From NCBI RefSeq assembly GCF_004362215.1, contig NZ_SNWR01000001.1:434001-498000 (forward strand): 64,000 nucleotides of DNA. Direction: 5' to 3'. The translations under genes and the position numbers were made by a program. Within the stretch, counting starts at the first letter, position 1. Each line of letters begins with the position of its first letter. Below the pieces are notes generated by a model. The model was given only the letters and a program-made list of their open reading frames with translations, did not search any database and was not told where the DNA came from. The DNA comes from Paractinoplanes brasiliensis (lineage in GTDB: Bacteria > Actinomycetota > Actinomycetes > Mycobacteriales > Micromonosporaceae). Positions 15,817-24,766 of this stretch are shown here, piece after piece.

Positions 15817-17706
15817 TCATGTCGGCGCGAGGAGGTCGGCGGTGACGTCCGCGATACGGGTGCAGCCGCTCAGGGCCATGGCCAGGTCGAGGTCGGCGAG
15901 CAGGCAGCGCAGCACGTGCGCGACGCCGGCCCGGCCGTCGAGGGCGAGGCCGTACAGATAGGGGCGGCCCAGCAGGACGGCGTCCGCGCCCAGCGCCAGC
16001 GCCTTCAGCACGTCGCTGCCGGTGCGGATGCCGGAGTCGGTGAGGATCGGCACGGCGTCGCCCACCGCGGCCCGTACGGCGGGCAGCGCGTCCAGGGCGG
16101 CCACCGACCCGTCGAGCTGGCGGCCGCCGTGGTTGGAGACGATCAGGCCGTCCACCGCGCCCTGGTCGAGGGCCAAGCGGGCGTCCGCCGGGTGCAGGAT
16201 GCCCTTGAGCAGGATCGGCAGCGACGTGACGGATCGCAGCCACGGCAGATCTTCCCAGTTCAGGCCGGGGTTGGCGAACACCCTGGCCCAATGCTGGAGG
16301 ACGGCGCGGTCGTCGGGGTCGTCCGGCAGACCGGCCCGGAACACCGGGTCGGCAGTGAAGTTCGCGATGCCGGCGCCGTGCAGGAACGGCAGGTAGCCGC
16401 GGTCCAGGTCGGTGGGGCGGTAGCCGAAGGTCGGCGCGTCCACGGTCAGCACGATGGCCGAGTACCCGGCCCGCTCGGCCCGGCGGACCAGGGACTCGGC
16501 CAGGGCACGTTCGTTGGGCAGGTAGAGCTGGAACCAGCGCGGTTGGGGGCCGGCCGCGGCGGCGGCTTCCTCGAGGGTGTACGACGCGTTGGTGGACAGG
16601 ACGAACGGGACGCCCGCATCGGCCGCGCCCCGGATCGACGCCAGTTCGCCCTCGGGGTGCACCAGGGTCTGGGCGGCCACCGGGGCCAGCAGCACCGGGG
16701 CCGGCAGCCGGCGGCCGAGGACGGTGACGCTCAGGTCGCGCCGGTCGGCGCCGCGCAGCATCCGCGGCAGCAGGGGCCGGCGGTTGTAGGCGGCCCGGTT
16801 GGCCCGGCCGGTCTCCCCGGCGCCGGCGTCGCCCACCAGATAGCCGAGGGTGTCCGGGGTCAGGACCGGGCGGGCCAGGTCCTCCAGGGCCGTCAGGTCG
16901 GTGGTCAGCCGGGGCGTGCCGCCGCCGAGGCCGGCCAGGTAGATGGCCCGCACCAGGCCGGCGGGCGCGGGACGCAGCCGGTCGGCCAGGACCACACCCG
17001 CCTCGGAACCGGGGGCCAGCACCGCGAAGTGGCCGCCGGACAGCAGCACCGTGTCGCAGCCGCCAGTGGTGTGCCGGGCCCAGCCGCGGACCTGCTCGGC
17101 CGAGTTCTTGGAGTCGGCGCCGGCCAGCAGGACGGTCACCGGCGCGCGGAGGGTGGCGCCGGGCGGGCAGGTGTAGCCGCGCAGCGCCCGGTGGTCGGCA
17201 CGCAGCAGGCGCAGGATCTCCTCGACCACGTCGGCCTCGGCCAGCAGCGCCTCGGGGACGCCGCCGAGCCGGCGCAGTTCGGCGACCACCGCCGCGTCGT
17301 CCATGGCGTCGAGATCGGGTTCCGCCCAGTCGTCGCCGGGTGGCCGGGCGGCAGAAACGAAGACCCCGGCGACCGCACCCGCGCGTTCCAGCAGCCGCGC
17401 GGTTTCGAACGCGACCAGGGCGCCCATGCTGTGGCCGAGCAGATACAGCGGGCGGTCGAGGCGGGACGCCAGGTGGCCGGCCGCCTCGGCGGCGAGCGCG
17501 GCGATGTCAGTGGCACACGGGTGCGCCGCACGTTCGCGGCGGCCCGGGTACTGGACGGTGAGCGTCTCCACGTCGGCGGACAGGGCCCCGGCCAGGGCGG
17601 TGAAGGCGTCGGCGCTGCCGCCCGCGTGCGGGAAGCAGGCCAGTTGCACGGCGGCGGACGGCCGGGGGTGGACGGTCCGGATCGGCGTGGTCCCCACGTT
17701 CAGCAC
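15817..17706 (-). CDS. Fusion: type II thioesterase + FMN-dependent alpha-hydroxy-acid oxidase
   Basis: A 629-residue two-domain protein. Residues ~18-245 are an alpha/beta-hydrolase of the type II thioesterase family (FPHAGGSADAF, nucleophile Ser93 in GHSMG, His226 in SGGHF). Residues ~265-629 are a complete FMN alpha-hydroxy-acid oxidase/dehydrogenase of the glycolate oxidase, lactate dehydrogenase and mandelate oxidase family: QLY with Tyr395, TVDAP with Asp423, LLKGI with Lys501, and SNHGGRQ with His526 and Arg529. All residues expected for flavin and substrate binding are present. The GTG start overlaps the PKS stop (GTGCTGA) with AGGAGG upstream, so it is coupled to the PKS module. Likely role (inference): release or proofread a PKS-bound acid and oxidise an alpha-hydroxy acid to the alpha-keto acid. 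Confidence 0.85.
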   Translation of the reverse strand: MLNVGTTPIRTVHPRPSAAVQLACFPHAGGSADAFTALAGALSADVETLTVQYPGRRERAAHPCATDIAALAAEAAGHLASRLDRPLYLLGHSMGALVAFETARLLERAGAVAGVFVSAARPPGDDWAEPDLDAMDDAAVVAELRRLGGVPEALLAEADVVEEILRLLRADHRALRGYTCPPGATLRAPVTVLLAGADSKNSAEQVRGWARHTTGGCDTVLLSGGHFAVLAPGSEAGVVLADRLRPAPAGLVRAIYLAGLGGGTPRLTTDLTALEDLARPVLTPDTLGYLVGDAGAGETGRANRAAYNRRPLLPRMLRGADRRDLSVTVLGRRLPAPVLLAPVAAQTLVHPEGELASIRGAADAGVPFVLSTNASYTLEEAAAAAGPQPRWFQLYLPNERALAESLVRRAERAGYSAIVLTVDAPTFGYRPTDLDRGYLPFLHGAGIANFTADPVFRAGLPDDPDDRAVLQHWARVFANPGLNWEDLPWLRSVTSLPILLKGILHPADARLALDQGAVDGLIVSNHGGRQLDGSVAALDALPAVRAAVGDAVPILTDSGIRTGSDVLKALALGADAVLLGRPYLYGLALDGRAGVAHVLRCLLADLDLAMALSGCTRIADVTADLLAPT

Positions 17707-20700
17707 GTCGCCTCCTGTGCCAGCCGGCCGAGGTGGTCGGCCAGGTGCTCCGGGGTCGGCCAGTCGTAGATGAAGGTGGCCGGCAGCCGGGTCCCGGTCG
17801 CGGCGGCGATGCGGTTGCGCAGTTCCACCACGGCGAGCGAGTCGAGGCCGATGCGGTCGAAGGGCACGTTGGGCTCGACCGCCAGGGCGGACGGGTGGCC
17901 CAGCACGACGGCGGTTTCCCGGCGTACGACCTCGATGAGCGTGTCGGCCGGGCCGTCGGGAGGCGGCTCGGGTTCGGCGGTCCGGGGGCGTACCAGGTCG
18001 CGCAGCATCGGCGAGGGTGCCTCGGCGCCGAGCTCCCAGGCGGCCGCGACGACTGTCGGGGTGTCCCGGCGGATCGCGGCATCGAGCAGGTCGAGCCCCT
18101 GCTCGTCGGAGAGCGCCGCCACGCCGGTCCGGGCCATCCGGGCGAAGTCGGCCCCGGTCAGGCCGCCGCCCATGCCGCCGTCATCACCGTCGCCGCGCCA
18201 CAGGCCCCAGACGATCGAGGTGCCCGGCTGCCCCTGGGCGTGGCGCAGCTCCATCAGGGCGTCGAGGAAGGCGTTCCCGGCGGCGTAACCGGCCTGCCCG
18301 GCGGTGCCCAGCGTGCCGGCCAGGGAGGAGAAAGCGACGAACCGGCGCAGGTCCATGTCCCGGGCGGCGGCGAGCAGGTTGAGGGTCGCGTCCACCTTGG
18401 GGCGCAGCACGCGTTCGAGCCGCTCGGGGGTCAGGGTGGCCAGCAGGCCGTCGTCGAGGACACCCGCCGCCTGCACGATGCCACCGATCCGTACGCCGAG
18501 GCCGGCCAGTGCCGCCGCCAGGGCATCCGGGTCGGCGGCGTCGCAGGCCACACTGCGGACCTCAGTGCCGCCGGCGGTCAGGTCGGCGATGTCGCGCCCG
18601 GCCGTACTTCCGGGTGCCGGGAGGTGCCGGCCCATCAGCACGAGCTGCCGTACGCCGTGCGCGGTCGCCAGGTGGCGGGCGACCACCCGGCCGAGCCGGC
18701 CGTGGCCGCCGACGATCAGGACCGCACGGGTGGTGTCCCACAGCTCGTCGCCGGGAAGGGTGAGCACGACCTTGCCGACGTGCTTCGCCTCGCCGAGGTG
18801 GCGGAAGGCGCGCGGGGCCCGCCGGATGTCCCAGGTGGCGATCGGCGGCGGCGCCAGGGTCCCCCGCTCGAAGAGGCCGAGCAGGACGGCGAGCATCTCC
18901 CGGATGCGGTCCGGCCCGGGGTCCCGTACGTCATAGGCCCGGTAGGCGACACCCGGATGCGCCGCGGCCACCGCCGCCGGGTCACGCCGCGCGGTCTTGC
19001 CCAACTCCAGGAACCGCCCTCCGTCGCGCAGCAGGCCCAGCGAGGCGTCGATGAACTCTCCGGCCAGCGAGTTGAGCACCACGTCGACGCGCTCGAAACG
19101 GGCGAAGTCCAGAGTGCGGGACGAAGCGATGCGGTCGTCCGGCAGCCCGGCCGCGCGCAGGAACTCCCACTTGGCCGGGCTCGCCGTCGCGTACACCTCG
19201 GCGCCCAGATGCCGGGCGAGCGCGAGCGCGGCGGTGCCGACGCCACCGGTCGCGGCGTGCACCAGGACGGATTCACCGGCGCCGAGGCCGGCGATGTCCA
19301 CCAGGCCGTGGTACGCGGTCAGGTAGGCCACCGGCACGGCCGCGGCCTGCTCGAAGGACCAGCCGTCGGGGATCCGGCACACCAGCCGGTGGTCGGTGAC
19401 CGACACCGGCCCGACCCCGGCGAACAGGCCCATCACCCGGTCACCGGCGCGCACCCCGGTCACGCCGGGCCCGGCCTCGATGACCACACCGGCCCCCTCG
19501 CCGCCCTGGCCCGGCCCGGACGCGTCGGCGTCCACCGACGGCGGGATCACGCCGAGGGTCAGCAGGACGTCCCGGAAGTTCACGCCGGCGGCCCGCATCC
19601 GCACCCGGATCTGGCCCGGCCCGAGCGGAGCGCCCGCCTCGGGCCACGGCGCCAGGGCGAGGCCGTCGAAGGTCTTGCGGCCCACGAAGTCGAGCCGCCA
19701 GTGCGGCTCTCCGGCCGGCGGGGTGAGCCCGACAGCCGGGTCGTCGTGGACGAGAACCGGGCGGTACGCCACGCCGGCGCGCAGGGCGATCTGCGGCTCG
19801 CCGGTCGCGAGGGCCGCCGCCAGCATCCGCTGGGAGGTGGGCTCGCCGTCGGTGTCGGCGAGGACGAACCGGCCGGGGTGTTCCGCCTGCAGGGCCCGAA
19901 CGAAGCCCCAGACGGCCCGCTGGGCGAGACCGGCCGGGCGCTGCTCGCCGTCCACCGCCACGGCCTCGCGGGTGAGGACGGCCAGGCGGGTGCCGGCGTA
20001 CCGCTCGTCCGAGGTCAGGGTCCGGACCACCGACAGCAGGGGATGAAGAGCCTCCCGTACGCCGGTGGTGTCGTCGCAGCGGAACAGCATCCGGTCCCCG
20101 GCGCCGGCCATCTCCGTCCACCGAGCGGCCGGCCCGGGCGGGATCGCGATCCGTGTCCACGATGGAACGAGCAGGCCGTCGCGGGCGCCGGGCATCGGGC
20201 GCAGCGCGAGCGAGCGGATCGACGCCACCGGGTTGCCGTCCGCGTCGGCCACGTCCACGGAGACCGCCTGCGCGCCGGATGGGGCCAGGCGTACCCGAAG
20301 CGCGGAGACCACGGTGTCCGGAAGGCGGGCACCGGACCACACATGCGGTACCGGCGTGCCTTCACCGCCGTCCAGCACGAGGGGGTGCAGCGCCGCGTCG
20401 AGCAGCGCCGGGTGCAGAAGATAGCCGTCGCCCGGCAGCGCCACCTCGGCGAAGGTCTCCGATCCGCGGCGCCACACCGCCCGGACTCCGCGGAAGGAAG
20501 GTCCGTAGTCCAGGCCCCTGGCGGCAAGCTGGTCGTAGAGGTGCTGCCGCACCCGGGGTACGGGCTCCGCACCCGGCGGCGGCCACGCGGTCAGGCCGGC
20601 GGCCGGGCCGGCCGGGCCGTCGCCGAGGATGCCGTGGGCGTGCCGGACCCACTCCAGCGTCTCCCGGCGCGCATGCACGGTGACCGCCCGGCGTCCGGCG

Positions 20701-23700
20701 TCGTCGGCCGCCTCGACGTACACCCGCAGCTGGACCTCGTCGTCCTCGGGCACCGTCAGGGGGTGCTCCAGGATCAGCTCCTCGACCGTGGCGCAGCCGG
20801 CCGCACGGGCCGCATGATCGGCGATCGACAGCCACGCGGTGCCCGGAAGCAGCACTTCGCCGGCAACCCGGTGCCCGGCCAGCCAAGGGTGGTCGGCCAG
20901 TGTCAGACGGCCGGTCAGCAGCAGGGCGCCCGTCCCGGGGATCTCGGCCACCGCACCCAGCAGAGGGTGGCCGGCCGGGGTGCAACCGGCCGCGCGGACC
21001 GCGTCGGGGCCGCCGGCCGGTGCGGGCGGGTCCAGCCAGAAGCGGCTGCGCCGGAAGGCGTACGTCGGCAGCGGGATCCGCCGGCTGCCGCGCCCGCCGA
21101 GAACCGCCGCCCAGTCGACCGGCTGACCCGTGACGTGCAGCCGGGCCAGTGCGCCGAGCAGCGTGGCGGGCTCCGGCCGGTCGGCTCGCAGGGCCGCCAC
21201 GACGGTGCTGCCGGTCGCGCAGGCGGCGGTCGGCGCCGCCGGGTCACTGCCGCGGCCCACCCCGTCGCCGGGGCCCAGCTCGACGCCGCGGCCCACCCCG
21301 CAGCCGCAGCCCGCCCCCTCGCCGGGGCCCAGCTCGTCGCCGCCGGGGCCCAGTTCCACGAACCGGGTGCAGCCCAGCTCGGCGAGGTGTTGCATGCCGT
21401 CCAGGAAACGGGTGGTGCCGCGGGCGTGCCGGGCCCAGTAGTCCGGGTCGGCCAGGCCGCCGGGCTCCACCGCCTTCCCGGTCAGGTCGGAGACCAGCGT
21501 GATGCGGGGCTCCGCCGGATCGAGCCGGGTGGCCGCCGGCCGCAGCCCGGCCAGCGCCGGTTCGATCAGCGGGGAGTGGAAGGCCTGGCCGACCCGCAGC
21601 CAGGACGCCTTGCCGCCGGTCGCCTGGAAGGCCGCCACCACGATGGCCAGGGCTGTCCGCTCCCCGGACAGGACGGTCGAGTGCGGCCCGTTCACCGCCG
21701 CCACCGACAGGTGGTCCTCGTAGCCGGCGATCAGGGCCGCGGCCTCTCGTTCGGCGACATTCAGCACGACCATCGCTCCGCCGGCCGGCAACCGGCCCAT
21801 GGCCCGGCCCCGGGCAGCCACCAGCTCGGCGGCGCCGGCCAGCGGCAGGGCGCCGGACACGTGGGCGGCCGCCAGGGCGCCGGCGGAGTGGCCGAGCACC
21901 GCGTCCGGGCGTACGCCCCATGTCTCCAGCAGCCGGAACAGGGCGACCTCGCTCGCGAAGACGGCCGGCTGAGCCCACTCGGTGCGCCTGAGCAGCGCCG
22001 CCTCGGCCGATCCCTCGGCGGCGAACACCACCTCGCGCAACGGCCGGGTCAGATGCGGGTCGAGGGCGGCGCACACCGCGTCGAAGGCGGCAGCGTAGGC
22101 CGGGTATGCCCGGTACAGCCCCTCCCCCATGCCGGGACGCTGGGATCCCTGGCCGGCGAAGAGGAACGCGGTGCGGCCCTCGTCGGCCACCCCGCGGATC
22201 AGTTGGGGCGCGGACCCGTCGGTGGAGAGCGCGCGCAGGGCCGCCCCCGCCTCCCCCGGATCGGCGGCCAGGACCACTGCCCGGTGCCGCAAAGAGCCGC
22301 GGGCGGTCGCCAGGGAGAACGCGAGCGAGGCGAGGCCGGGAGCGGACGCCAGCGGGGTGAGGAGCCGTTGCGCCTGGTCGGCGAGCGCGTCGGCACCGGC
22401 GGCCGACAGCAGCAGCGGAACGATCGTGGTGTCTGGTGAGGGGCCCCCTTCCTTCTTTCCGCCCCCCGCCCCCCGCCCTGTGCCTGGGCGGGGCCCGGTT
22501 GCGGCCTCCAGGATCAGGTGCGCGTTCGTGCCGCTGATGCCGAACGACGAGACCCCGGCCCGCCGCGGGCGCTCCCCGGCGGCCCACGGCACCGGCTCGG
22601 TCAGCAGTTTCACCGTGCCGGCCGACCAGTCCACATGCGACGTCGGCCGGTCCGCGTGCAGCGTCGCCGGCAGCACACCCCGCCGCATCGCCTCGACCAT
22701 CTTGATCACGCCGCCGACGCCGGCCGCCGCCTGGGTGTGCCCGATGTTGGACTTCAGCGTGCCCAGCCACAGCGGGTGGCCGGCCGTGTGGGCCCGCCCG
22801 TACGTGGCGATCAGCGCCCGCGCCTCGACCGGGTCGCCGAGGCGCGTGCCGGTGCCGTGCGCCTCGACCACGTCGACCTCCGAGGCCGGTACCCCGGCGT
22901 CGGCGAGGGCCTGGTCGATCAGCTGTGCCTGGGCGGTGCCGCTGGGGGCGGTCAGGCCGTTGCTGGCGCCGTCGTGGTTGACCGCCGAGCCGCGGATCAC
23001 GGCGAGCACCTCGTGGCCCTCGCGCTCGGCGTCCGACAGCCGCTCGACGAGCAGCACCCCGGCGCCCTCGGCCCAGCCGGTGCCGTCGGCAGACTCGGCG
23101 AAGGCACGGCAGCGGCCGTCGGCGGACAGTCCGCGCTGCCGGCTGAACTCGATGAACGACGTCGGGGTGGCCATCACGGTCACGCCGCCGGCCAGCGCCT
23201 GGCGGCACTCCCCGCGCCGCAGGGACTGCACGGCCAGGTGCAGCGCCACCAGGGACGAGGAGCACGCCGTGTCGACGGTGACGGCAGGGCCCTTGAGGTC
23301 GAAGGTGTACGCCAGCCGGCCGGAGGCCACGCTGCCCGCGCTGCCGGAGCTGAGGTAGCCCTCGTACGCGGCGGGGGCGGGGGTCAGACGGGAGGCGTAA
23401 TCGTCGTACATCACACCGACGAACACGCCGGTACGGCTGCCGCGCATGCTCTGCGGGGGGATGCCGGCCCGTTCGAAAGTCTCCCAGGCGACCTCCAGCA
23501 GCAGGCGTTGCTGGGGGTCGATGGCGTGGGCCTCGCGGGGCGAGATGCCGAACGGCTCGGGGTCGAAGTCGGCGGCGTCGTGCAGGAAACCGCCGGCACG
23601 GGTGTACGAGGTGCCGGCGGCGTCCGGATCCGGGTCGTAGAGGGCGGCCAGGTCCCAGCCGCGGTCGCCGGGGAACGGGCCGATCGCGTCCACCCCGTCC

Positions 23701-23879
23701 GCGACCAGGCGCCACAGGTCCTCCGGCGAGGTGACTCCGCCGGGATAGCGGCATGCCATGCCGACGATCGCGATCGGCTCCCGGTCTCGTTCCTCGGCCT
23801 CGCGCAGCCGCCGACGGTATTCCTGCGCGTCGCCGACGGCTCTCTTCAGATACGTCCGAAGTTCCTCTTCAGTAGCCAT
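17700..23879 (-). CDS. Type I polyketide synthase, one fully reducing module (KS-AT-DH-ER-KR-ACP)
   Basis: A 2059-residue PKS that adds one fully reduced two-carbon unit. In order: N-terminal docking helix MATEEELRTYLKRAV; KS (DTACSSS, HGTGT, KSNIGH); AT with GHSAG and QAFHS, indicating malonyl; DH with HRVAGEVLLPG and DAALH; ER with HAATGGVG; KR with GGHGRLG, catalytic Ser/Tyr region and LDD (B-type); ACP with IGLDSL. There is no thioesterase and no C-terminal docking helix. Start: ATG 23879 gives the usual docking domain; ATG 23891 is also possible, and neither has a good ribosome site. The AT-to-DH linker carries an expanded ELGPG-type repeat (listed separately). It probably acts after the PKS at 36758-49762. 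Confidence 0.95.
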   Translation of the reverse strand: MATEEELRTYLKRAVGDAQEYRRRLREAEERDREPIAIVGMACRYPGGVTSPEDLWRLVADGVDAIGPFPGDRGWDLAALYDPDPDAAGTSYTRAGGFLHDAADFDPEPFGISPREAHAIDPQQRLLLEVAWETFERAGIPPQSMRGSRTGVFVGVMYDDYASRLTPAPAAYEGYLSSGSAGSVASGRLAYTFDLKGPAVTVDTACSSSLVALHLAVQSLRRGECRQALAGGVTVMATPTSFIEFSRQRGLSADGRCRAFAESADGTGWAEGAGVLLVERLSDAEREGHEVLAVIRGSAVNHDGASNGLTAPSGTAQAQLIDQALADAGVPASEVDVVEAHGTGTRLGDPVEARALIATYGRAHTAGHPLWLGTLKSNIGHTQAAAGVGGVIKMVEAMRRGVLPATLHADRPTSHVDWSAGTVKLLTEPVPWAAGERPRRAGVSSFGISGTNAHLILEAATGPRPGTGRGAGGGKKEGGPSPDTTIVPLLLSAAGADALADQAQRLLTPLASAPGLASLAFSLATARGSLRHRAVVLAADPGEAGAALRALSTDGSAPQLIRGVADEGRTAFLFAGQGSQRPGMGEGLYRAYPAYAAAFDAVCAALDPHLTRPLREVVFAAEGSAEAALLRRTEWAQPAVFASEVALFRLLETWGVRPDAVLGHSAGALAAAHVSGALPLAGAAELVAARGRAMGRLPAGGAMVVLNVAEREAAALIAGYEDHLSVAAVNGPHSTVLSGERTALAIVVAAFQATGGKASWLRVGQAFHSPLIEPALAGLRPAATRLDPAEPRITLVSDLTGKAVEPGGLADPDYWARHARGTTRFLDGMQHLAELGCTRFVELGPGGDELGPGEGAGCGCGVGRGVELGPGDGVGRGSDPAAPTAACATGSTVVAALRADRPEPATLLGALARLHVTGQPVDWAAVLGGRGSRRIPLPTYAFRRSRFWLDPPAPAGGPDAVRAAGCTPAGHPLLGAVAEIPGTGALLLTGRLTLADHPWLAGHRVAGEVLLPGTAWLSIADHAARAAGCATVEELILEHPLTVPEDDEVQLRVYVEAADDAGRRAVTVHARRETLEWVRHAHGILGDGPAGPAAGLTAWPPPGAEPVPRVRQHLYDQLAARGLDYGPSFRGVRAVWRRGSETFAEVALPGDGYLLHPALLDAALHPLVLDGGEGTPVPHVWSGARLPDTVVSALRVRLAPSGAQAVSVDVADADGNPVASIRSLALRPMPGARDGLLVPSWTRIAIPPGPAARWTEMAGAGDRMLFRCDDTTGVREALHPLLSVVRTLTSDERYAGTRLAVLTREAVAVDGEQRPAGLAQRAVWGFVRALQAEHPGRFVLADTDGEPTSQRMLAAALATGEPQIALRAGVAYRPVLVHDDPAVGLTPPAGEPHWRLDFVGRKTFDGLALAPWPEAGAPLGPGQIRVRMRAAGVNFRDVLLTLGVIPPSVDADASGPGQGGEGAGVVIEAGPGVTGVRAGDRVMGLFAGVGPVSVTDHRLVCRIPDGWSFEQAAAVPVAYLTAYHGLVDIAGLGAGESVLVHAATGGVGTAALALARHLGAEVYATASPAKWEFLRAAGLPDDRIASSRTLDFARFERVDVVLNSLAGEFIDASLGLLRDGGRFLELGKTARRDPAAVAAAHPGVAYRAYDVRDPGPDRIREMLAVLLGLFERGTLAPPPIATWDIRRAPRAFRHLGEAKHVGKVVLTLPGDELWDTTRAVLIVGGHGRLGRVVARHLATAHGVRQLVLMGRHLPAPGSTAGRDIADLTAGGTEVRSVACDAADPDALAAALAGLGVRIGGIVQAAGVLDDGLLATLTPERLERVLRPKVDATLNLLAAARDMDLRRFVAFSSLAGTLGTAGQAGYAAGNAFLDALMELRHAQGQPGTSIVWGLWRGDGDDGGMGGGLTGADFARMARTGVAALSDEQGLDLLDAAIRRDTPTVVAAAWELGAEAPSPMLRDLVRPRTAEPEPPPDGPADTLIEVVRRETAVVLGHPSALAVEPNVPFDRIGLDSLAVVELRNRIAAATGTRLPATFIYDWPTPEHLADHLGRLAQEATC
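21250..21357 (-). repeat. Tandem repeat expansion at the end of the PKS AT domain
   Basis: Two 18-bp copies of TCGCCGGGGCCCAGCTCG (21265-21282, 21319-21336) plus a degenerate third (from about 21339), interleaved with two copies of a 15-bp unit CCGCGGCCCACCCCG (21250-21264, 21286-21300). In protein this is repeated ELGPG and VGRG, about 30 residues longer than the matching part of the other AT domains here. It stays in frame. Confidence 0.8.
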
Positions 23880-24092
23880 CCCCGCGCACATTAGGAATCG
23901 CCCGCGACCAGGGTCAAGGGTCCGGGAATGCGGTGAAGGACAAACGATGGGGAAACGACAGACGGCAATCGGAATAGTACGGCGATAGCGTTTTCCGACC
24001 CCCGTCCGAGGTATAGGTGGCACCCATTCTTCCGGCGGTGTCGGCCTCGGGTCGCGGGTCCTACGGTCGCACCATGGTGGATCTCATGACGA
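23880..24092 (-). promoter_or_regulatory. Intergenic region upstream of the reducing PKS
   Basis: The 213 bp between the response-regulator gene and the PKS on the same strand. It is slightly richer in A/T than its surroundings around 23940-24010 and probably carries the PKS promoter. No gene is visible. The PKS frame remains open back to 24023, but the N-terminal extension it would add has no docking-domain character. Confidence 0.4.
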
Positions 24093-24716
24093 TCACCCGG
24101 TCGGGCCGGTGATCCCGTGCTGGTACGCGAAGACCGCCGCCTGGAGCCGGTCCCGCACGTCGAGTTTCTGGAGCAGATGCGACACGTGATACTTGACCGT
24201 GGGCCGGCTCACCAGCAGTTGCGCGCTGATCTCCTCGTTCGACAGACCGCCGGCCAGCAACGCCAGCACCTCCAGCTCCCGGGGCGTGAGCCGGGCCAGG
24301 GCGAGCGGTACGCCGGGCGCGGCCCGGCCGCCCGGCCGGGTGGAGACGAACCGCCGCCCGGCGATCACTGCCAGCACCGCGGCGCCCAGCTCGGACGGCT
24401 CGCAGTCCTTGTTCAGCATCCCGAGGACGCCGGCCCGCAGGCCCTCGGCCACCCGCTGATCGCCGTGGTCGAGCAGCAGCAGCACCGCGGGTGCGACCGG
24501 ATCGTCGCGGGTACGCCAGGACAGCTCCACCCCGTCCACCTCCGGTGGCGCCTCGTCGACGATCAGCACGTCCGGGCGCAACGACCGGACCAGCCCGAGC
24601 GCTCGCTGCCCGTCGGCCGCCTCGCCGGCGAGCGCGGCGCCGGGACAGCCGTCGACGACGACGCGCAGGCCCAGCCGGGTCAGCGTGTGAACGGCGCAGA
24701 TCAGCACCCGGGTCAT
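24093..24716 (-). CDS. LuxR/NarL-type response regulator with atypical receiver
   Basis: A 207-residue regulator with an N-terminal receiver-like domain (1-120) and a LuxR helix-turn-helix (about 140-200; LTPRELEVLALLAGGLSNEEI and VSRPTVKYHVSHLLQKL). The receiver keeps the expected phospho-acceptor Asp in VLIVDE and the lysine in MLNKDCE. However, the acidic pair that normally follows the first strand (as in VLIADDH) is replaced by CAV in VLICAVHTL. No sensor kinase gene is adjacent. It may therefore work without phosphorylation, as pseudo-receiver regulators in antibiotic clusters do. It is upstream of and co-directional with the PKS. Confidence 0.85.
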   Translation of the reverse strand: MTRVLICAVHTLTRLGLRVVVDGCPGAALAGEAADGQRALGLVRSLRPDVLIVDEAPPEVDGVELSWRTRDDPVAPAVLLLLDHGDQRVAEGLRAGVLGMLNKDCEPSELGAAVLAVIAGRRFVSTRPGGRAAPGVPLALARLTPRELEVLALLAGGLSNEEISAQLLVSRPTVKYHVSHLLQKLDVRDRLQAAVFAYQHGITGPTG

Positions 24717-24766
24717 CGGTGTCGTCCCCTCCGGACAGACGGAACCCTACGAGCGGGAGAAGGGCA

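Noticed and set aside
17733..22439. Long plus-strand open frame antisense to the reducing PKS
   Set aside because: Same cause: few stop codons opposite GC-rich coding sequence. No family resemblance and no ribosome site.
23880..24023. N-terminal extension of the reducing PKS back to 24023
   Set aside because: The extension is unlike any docking domain and precedes a perfect standard docking helix; the sequence is better explained as promoter.
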